Shown one piece after another: positions 58,441 to 64,000 of a stretch of DNA of 64,000 nucleotides. Positions within the stretch are counted from its first letter, which is position 1. Every line of letters starts with the position of its first letter. Origin of the DNA: Chinchilla lanigera (taxonomy: Eukaryota; Chordata; Mammalia; Rodentia; Chinchillidae); NCBI RefSeq assembly GCF_000276665.1, contig NW_004955402.1, forward strand, positions 8,047,472 to 8,111,471, given 5' to 3'. Position numbers and translations under genes: made by a program. The notes beneath the pieces were generated by a model that was not told the DNA's origin, searched no databases, and worked only from the letters and a program-made list of their open reading frames with translations.

Positions 58441-58869
58441 GTGGACAATTGCTGGTACTTTTGCTGGGTGGCCACACCGATGTTTCAGTGATCATACTCT
58501 GTCATACAGGAAGTAAGTGGCGACTTGCTTTCATGGGTAACAGGCCCAGCTTCGAACTTCACCTGCATAGATAAAGGTCCCAGGCTTGTGACTGTGTCCT
58601 GTCACCTCTCAATGCTTGTGACATTCTACAATAACTTTGGAGATTACACTTATTGTGCTGAGGAGTTCCCATGTGTTTGTCTGCTAGTGGGAGAAACGAG
58701 AACAGTATGTCTGGGTCAGGGCCTCTGAGGATTGATGGTGAGCTACCTGCCATCTGGGGTGGGGCAGAGGAGGAATGGTTTTCCTTTGGTTATTTTGGTC
58801 TCCCTGTTCTCCTGCTCCAAATCTGCTCAGGTCACCATGCTGATTCCTCTTTCAATAAGTTCCCCAACA
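58441..58869. other. Unique sequence
   Basis: No recognised feature. Confidence 0.4.
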
Positions 58870-59005
58870 CTTCATTTTTCTTTTCTTTTTTCTTTTCTTT
58901 TCTGTTCTTTTCTTTCATTCTTCTCTCTCTCTTCCTTTTGTCTATCCATCCATTCATCCATCCATCCATCATCTTCAAGTTGTCCATCCATCCATTTATC
59001 CATTT
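58870..59005 (+). repeat. Pyrimidine tract and (ATCC)n repeat
   Basis: A TTTTC-rich run at 58876-58935 is followed by imperfect ATCC/CATC units at 58943-59005, split by a short ATCTTCAAGTTG interruption. Confidence 0.9.
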
Positions 59006-59044
59006 CTATATACAAACATTTCTCATTTAATGACCGAGGTCAGT

Positions 59045-59480
59045 GTCTTAGTTAATTTTCTTGTTGTTGAGACAAAATACCCAACACCCAAAGTTAGAGG
59101 AGGAAAGGTATGTAGCTTACAGTTTGTAGAGGTGTCAGTCCGTAATTGGCTGGCTCCAAGGCAGGGTCATGTGGCAGAGGGGCATCGTAGAGGAGAAACT
59201 GTTCATGGTGGCAGAAGACAGGAAGACAGCAAACCCCCAAAGTAGCAAGGAAGCAAGCAGCAAGTGGCAATTGACAAGCAGTGAGCCTCTTTCTTAAACA
59301 GGCTACAGCACTCACACACAGAGTGGGGCAGCCTTAATCCTAGCATCACACTGTGAATCAACCCCAGTATCACATCCTTGATGCCAGTACCACACACCCT
59401 AGATCCAGCCACCTCCAAAAAGCCCCACTTCTGACCACATGCGGCTTTGGGGGAACATCTAGACACAAGTAACAGTAGGT
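59045..59480 (-). mobile_element. MaLR LTR (THE1/MST/MT-like)
   Basis: Antisense order: 'GTGTCTTAGTTAATTTTCTTG', 'GAGACAAAATACCCAACACC', 'GTCAGTCCGTAATTGGCTGG', 'CAGCCACCTCCAAAAAGCCC', then 'GGCTTTGGGGGAACATCTAG'. Essentially full length. Confidence 0.78.
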
Positions 59481-59855
59481 TCTGCAACTAGGTCATTAAA
59501 TGAATTAGTCTTTAAATGAGGAATAGTATATACCATGTTAATTACAATATTCAGAACAAATAAATGGTGAAAGAAAAATCCCCACTTGATGGTTTTGCTT
59601 TTATTTACGTAACTCTTACATGTAGTACTGTAATGGGTAACAGAACATAAAAGTACAGCTCTGTATGTGCAGCACAATCAGCAGAAGTTACAGTACTGTA
59701 CCATAGAAGAAGCCACCATAAGCACACTGCCTCTCACACTCCTGCATCACAAGTCCAAGTGGAAGGCAGGTTGTGAGTCTGGACACTGCCTCAGTCATAA
59801 ATCTGAAAGTTGTTCAAGAGGTAGGTTGTTAAACAAGGAATATCTGTATTCCCTG
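59481..59855. other. Unassigned sequence
   Basis: No firm repeat, although phrases such as TACAGTACTGTA hint at an old DNA-transposon or LTR relic. Confidence 0.3.
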
Positions 59856-60055
59856 GCTTCTATGTGCCATATACTGTACTTTCCTTTATCCTTGAACATA
59901 TGTAGGTAATTTAATTCTTGAAGGTTGTCATATCCCCATTTTACAGATGAAGAAACAGTCTAAGAAAGAATATACCTTCTTTAAATCTGAAACCCAGGTT
60001 TGTATATTTCACTCCTATTTATGTGCTCTTCCTCTTTACCACAGAGCTAGCTTGA
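59856..60055 (-). repeat. MIR SINE
   Basis: Antisense MIR: 'TATGTGCCATATACTGTAC', 'CATATCCCCATTTTACAGATG', then 'GAAACCCAGGTTTGTATAT'. Confidence 0.65.
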
Positions 60056-60309
60056 TCTCTCAGATTTTGGCTAGAGGTCATACTTATTAGGCTAGATTGT
60101 TGCTGTTTTAAGATTTCTATAGGTTGTCTTTGTAATGATCTCAACAGAATATTTACAAGTTAATCTTTGTATTTTTCCAATACCAATTATGTGAAATATA
60201 ACAATTCAAGATATCTTTAATTTTTTTGACTTGTTGTTTATATTTTGGGTTTCCCTGATAAGAGAAAACACATGGTATTGAAGCTTGTGTGTCTGATTTG
60301 TTCCATTTA
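60056..60309. other. Unassigned AT-rich sequence
   Basis: Possibly part of a diverged LINE, not assignable by eye. Confidence 0.3.
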
Positions 60310-60485
60310 ATAGTGAGCTAGGTCTTTTGCAAAAGGGAAGCGGACCAAGAGATGAAGGGAGGGGAGAGGGATGGGAGGGAAAGAGGACTGAGAAAGAATT
60401 GAGATGTGTTTGAGCACGAGCTCCACACGAGGCGTATAAGCGTCATGTGCTGCAAACATACTAATAAAATAAAAATTAAAAAAGT
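60310..60485 (+). mobile_element. L1 3' UTR end
   Basis: A purine-rich tract (GGGAGGGGAGAGGGATGGGA near 60358) leads to 'TGCTGCAAACATACTAATAA' and an A-rich tail. Same 3' UTR type as 23740-23885. Confidence 0.6.
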
Positions 60486-61573
60486 TAAAATTAGAACCAT
60501 ATTTAAACCCTCAGGAAGTGACCCATGAAAATAAGCACGTCAGAAAAGAAAACCCCCTCGGTATAGGAAAGGAAAGATGGCGCGTTGGAAGGGGGTGCTA
60601 AAGATAAATTTCACATCTATTTCTGACGCGTGCTATTTTTCTTATTTGACAAAAGCTGTGTAAATAAGATGGGATTAGCAATGCTTGTTTTATCATATAC
60701 AACATAGTTTGCATATGAAGACAATTGTAATTATATTATTTTCCCTCTACCACCAATTAAAGTCCCTTACAGGAACTCATATGAACTGTGGCTAGCTCAG
60801 TGATGCAGAAGGAATGACTAGGTAACATTTCTTCCTGTTTTGACCCATATATTTACCCTTTACCTGATATACTCCCAAGAATGTCTAGCTACTGTGGCAG
60901 TGGAAAATACCAACATTTCATTCTGACAAATAGACTCCAGGAAATTAAAGATTTTAATATGCATAAGTTGTGCCTTTGGGGTCTATTTTCTGCTCAAGCT
61001 GATGATCAAACTAATTTTGGCCATAAAAAATAATGTATACCTGTTACTCATGGTAACTATAAATATAAATTACTTCCCTCCCAACTAAAGGAAAAATGAA
61101 TGAGTCACAACTGGTATCAAACATAACAGAACAGAAATGAACTGTTTATTCATTCCTTACATTGTGTTGCTTCCTTAGATTTTTATTTTGAGGGCTCAGG
61201 GCTTGAGCAGAACTTTATGTATAGAAATATCTCCATGTGTTGTTGGTTAAAGTCAAGGTCTACATAAATAATATTTTTTTTTTCTGTTTTGTTTTTCAAA
61301 AAGAGAAGAGAATGAATTTTCCTAAGTTCCATTCAGAACATGTTGTACACTTAGTCTAATAACAAAAGAGCCTAATGCCATTAATGGACTTGACATAAAT
61401 TTTGTTCCTATCTATGAAATGGAATTATTAGTTCCAAATGTATAAGAACAACACCAGCAGAGCTGCTGTGTAACTGTCTTCTTCCTCTAGTATTTAGGTC
61501 TGCTCACTCTTGTTAATTGGTTGATATTTCTGAAGTGCTCTGAGATGAAAAGCTAATGACGCCAGCACTGGAC

Positions 61574-61612
<39 letters not shown>

Positions 61613-62165
61613 GGTGCTGTGACACTTGCTAACCTGTGTGCACAGGTTTAAATGCAGAGGATCACTTGTGGCCTCAGGGAGAATGCGGAACCCCTTACCC
61701 CTCTGTGTGTCTGCTTCCCCAGGTCTGCTCCGTTTGGACCTCCTGGCTGTGCTAAGTCACTTTTGATGCACAATAAAATCTTTGTGCAAAGCTGTAACGG
61801 GGAGGTTCTTCCAACATTGTTTTACCCACCTACCAGTAGGGTTTGTTCTAATACATCAGACAGCATCTAGATGACATTATAAAAGAAATAATAAAAATAC
61901 TAATAATACTAATACTAAAACACACAAAGAAGTCCAAAAAAGATGTTGCTCTTAAAAATTAGAACAATGTTTTATTATTCTATCTTATTTTCCTATAGCA
62001 TAAGGTTAAAAGGAGCCACATTTTTATTTTTTGGTTTTGAAATGTAAGGCATACGTGAAAAGGTTGGCTGAGAAAAATCTAATCGTGGACTCACAAAATT
62101 TTCTACCCATTCCCACAACAAGCAGATGTTAAAAGGGAAAAGAGTTCTTTAAAAGAGTCATGCCT
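60486..62165. other. Unique sequence with microsatellites
   Basis: No gene recognised. A (TG)n run with GGGT units lies at 61575-61616 and a TAA/CTA-rich run at 61886-61920. Confidence 0.4.
61575..61616 (+). repeat. (TG)n then (GGGT)n microsatellite
   Basis: About 15 TG units followed by three to four GGGT units. Confidence 0.95.
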
Positions 62166-62345
62166 TTAGCTGGGCACAGTGTCTAGATCTCTAATTCCAG
62201 CGCTCCTGGGAGGGGAGGCAAGAGGATCACATGCTTGATTCTAGACTGGGCAACTTAGTGAGACCCTGCCTCAAAATTTTAAAACTTAAGAAGGACTGAA
62301 ATTACAGCACCATGTGAAGGCCTGTGTTTCATCTTCAGTATCACA
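62166..62345 (+). mobile_element. B1-dID composite SINE, full length and diverged
   Basis: A B1 half (AGCTGGGCACAGTGTCTAG, then GGCAACTTAGTGAGACCCTG) and a short A-rich linker lead into an ID-derived half (GGACTGAAATTACAGCACC, then GGCCTGTGTTTCATCTTCAG). Both halves are old. This dimer type supports a squirrel-related or castorimorph rodent. Confidence 0.75.
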
Positions 62346-62955
62346 AAGTTATGTTTTTCCCCCAATCTTACTGAATTTTTTGTCACTGTATAGATACGAT
62401 ATTTAGAGTTTCGATGCATTACATGATCTCATGCTAGGAAGTCTCTCTGTTTTTAGATAATACACATAAATGATACTAAGTGGCAATACTTACTGTTTGT
62501 TGGCCTGTATGCCTGTGATTCGTGAGGTCTTAGCTCTGTGCTAGGCTGTGGTCTCATGGCGGGCTCACCAGGCCCGATTCTGGGCTGGTTGCAGCCATCC
62601 TTCGGGGAAGGGGTGGCCAGGGGACTGCAGACTTCCCAGCTCTTTATTTCCAACGAGCCTGTCATCATTGCACTACTCAGAGCGAGTTTCAGAAACATGG
62701 TCAGAGATACCGAAAAGCTCAGTGCAAAGATATCCTTTGCATCACTTTTCCTAAGCAGTAAAAATTAGAGAAAGCCAAAGCCCCTCAGAAGGAGACTGGC
62801 TGGATATACCACAGCATAACCGTTCGCTGGCATATGGTGCCACTGTGACAAAAACACACACAGTGCTTGTGCCGCTGGAGAAGGACGCACGGTCTTTAGA
62901 TAAAATATGATTTAAATGCCATAAATATCATTTTATGGTTCATGAAACTATGATG
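62346..62955. other. Unique sequence
   Basis: No recognised feature. Overlapping frames at 62450-62770 lack domains. Confidence 0.4.
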
Positions 62956-63965
62956 AGTATTTTTTTTCTTTTTACTCATTTCATTTTTAAAATAATTACT
63001 TATAAAATATACAGAGAATGATATAAAATACATGTATGAAATTTTGTGTGCTTTTAGTTTCATTTGCTTAGATATTTTCAGTTAATATGTTGGGATGGAG
63101 TGATTTCTCTTTTTTTCTTCCTGAGCATACTCACTATTCTGAAGGGTACGAATTTTATATATTACATGTGTAAAATGTATTTAACACTTGAAATGTGTAT
63201 TTATAAATGCTACACATATAAAATGCATATTTATATTTCACACATATATTTTACATATGTGCCGACAAACAAGTAGCATTATGTGTATTTTAAGGTTGTA
63301 TGTAACAGTAGTTGTTCTAGGTAACATTCTGGAACTTTGTTTAGCCAACTTCTGTTTTTAATTTGTGATGTCATATGTAGAGACAGCTTGTTTAAGATGC
63401 TGCAGAGTTCCATTGTATTAGTATACAATAACCTATCCATTCATCCTCCCAGTAAATTTCTGAGCTGGGTATCTTCCAAAATTTTTACTATAAAACACCT
63501 CAATTAATATTCTTACATGTCTTGTTTACATGTGAATTTCTCTAGGATCTACTTAGAAGTAGTATCCCTGTGTTGGAAATATATCTTCACTATCTTAGGT
63601 TTTACCAAATTATTCTCCAATAACACACAAATTGTCATTTCCCTACATTCTTTTCAATATTCAAAATTATACTTTTAAATATTTTTCCAAATGCATAAAT
63701 ATCAAAGGACATATTTTAAGAATTTTTATTTGCTTTTCCTTGTTTCTTAACTTTCAGAATTTACTTTGATATAAATTGCCTTTTTTTACTGGTCCATTAT
63801 TCTTTTAGGCTATATTTTTCCCCCTTGATTTGTAAGCATTCACGGTCCTGTTGGGATACATTAACCATTTGTCAATCATATCATCTATATCCATTGCAAA
63901 TATGTTCTTTCAAGCTGTAGGTCGTACTTTAAGAATTTGCTTTGACAAGCAGTAGTCTTAACTCT
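62956..63965 (-). mobile_element. Old L1M-type fragment, antisense
   Basis: The plus strand shows antisense landmarks: 'GTTCCATTGTATTAGTATAC' near 63407, 'TCTCTAGGATCTACTTAGAAG' near 63538, and 'TTGCAAATATGTTCTTTCAAG' near 63894. Highly diverged. It includes a palindromic AT-rich stretch around 63150-63260. Confidence 0.5.
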
Positions 63966-64000
63966 TTTTTGTGTGATATTAGAGACCGACCCAGGGCCTT
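63966..64000 (-). mobile_element. Probable ID SINE cut by window end
   Basis: A T run, then TGTGTGATATTAGAGACCGA and CCAGGGCCTT, resembles the tail-to-B-box part of a reverse ID element. The rest lies outside the window. Confidence 0.4.

Overview
This window reads as non-coding mammalian nuclear DNA, intergenic or deep intronic. I found no gene that can be named, no convincing conserved multi-exon open reading frame, no rRNA or functional tRNA gene, and no CRISPR array or prokaryotic feature. What can be supported is mostly interspersed repeats. The tRNA-derived ID SINEs, the quasi-dimeric B1 SINEs and the composite B1-ID elements show a rodent. The ID sequence (ending in a CCGGTACCGG-type 3' part and an A-rich tail with CC interruptions), together with B1-dID composites and no murid B2 or B4 copies, suggests a squirrel-related or castorimorph rodent, with beaver my best guess. 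The species is an inference.

Layout. 1-6.9 kb: L2 fragments, an old MaLR LTR, an ID element, a CA microsatellite, a complete solo class II (ERVK/IAP-like) LTR at 5114-5491 with a 6-bp target-site duplication, and L1 3' ends. 6.9-19.7 kb: mostly unique sequence with ID, B1 and MIR copies, a 137-base assembly gap in a TG microsatellite, and a CpG-richer patch at 12.2-12.7 kb. 19.7-25.1 kb: an old reverse-strand L1 split by a younger L1 insertion (20369-21493), then more L1 pieces. 25.1-37.7 kb: a MaLR LTR, MIR and L2 relics, ID copies and long unique stretches. 37.7-46 kb: L1, B1, an ID element beside a 100-N gap whose flanks carry the same 77 bases, weak candidate exons on the minus strand, and a TTTC microsatellite. 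46-53.8 kb: mostly unique, with L2 and two ID copies. 53.8-59.5 kb: a cluster of MaLR LTRs surrounding a second L1 insertion (55729-56708). 59.5-64 kb: MIR, an L1 3' end, a B1-dID composite, an L1M fragment, and the start of a probable ID element cut by the window end.

The best-supported discoveries are structural. Both younger L1 insertions are 5'-inverted (twin-primed) copies with exact 12- and 14-bp target-site duplications. Comparing them shows that this L1 family has a purine-rich tract followed by a block of tandem units in its 3' UTR, and that the two copies differ in unit number. No previously undescribed coding system was found. The most practical observation is the 77-bp repeat flanking the 100-N gap, which is probably an unmerged contig overlap.
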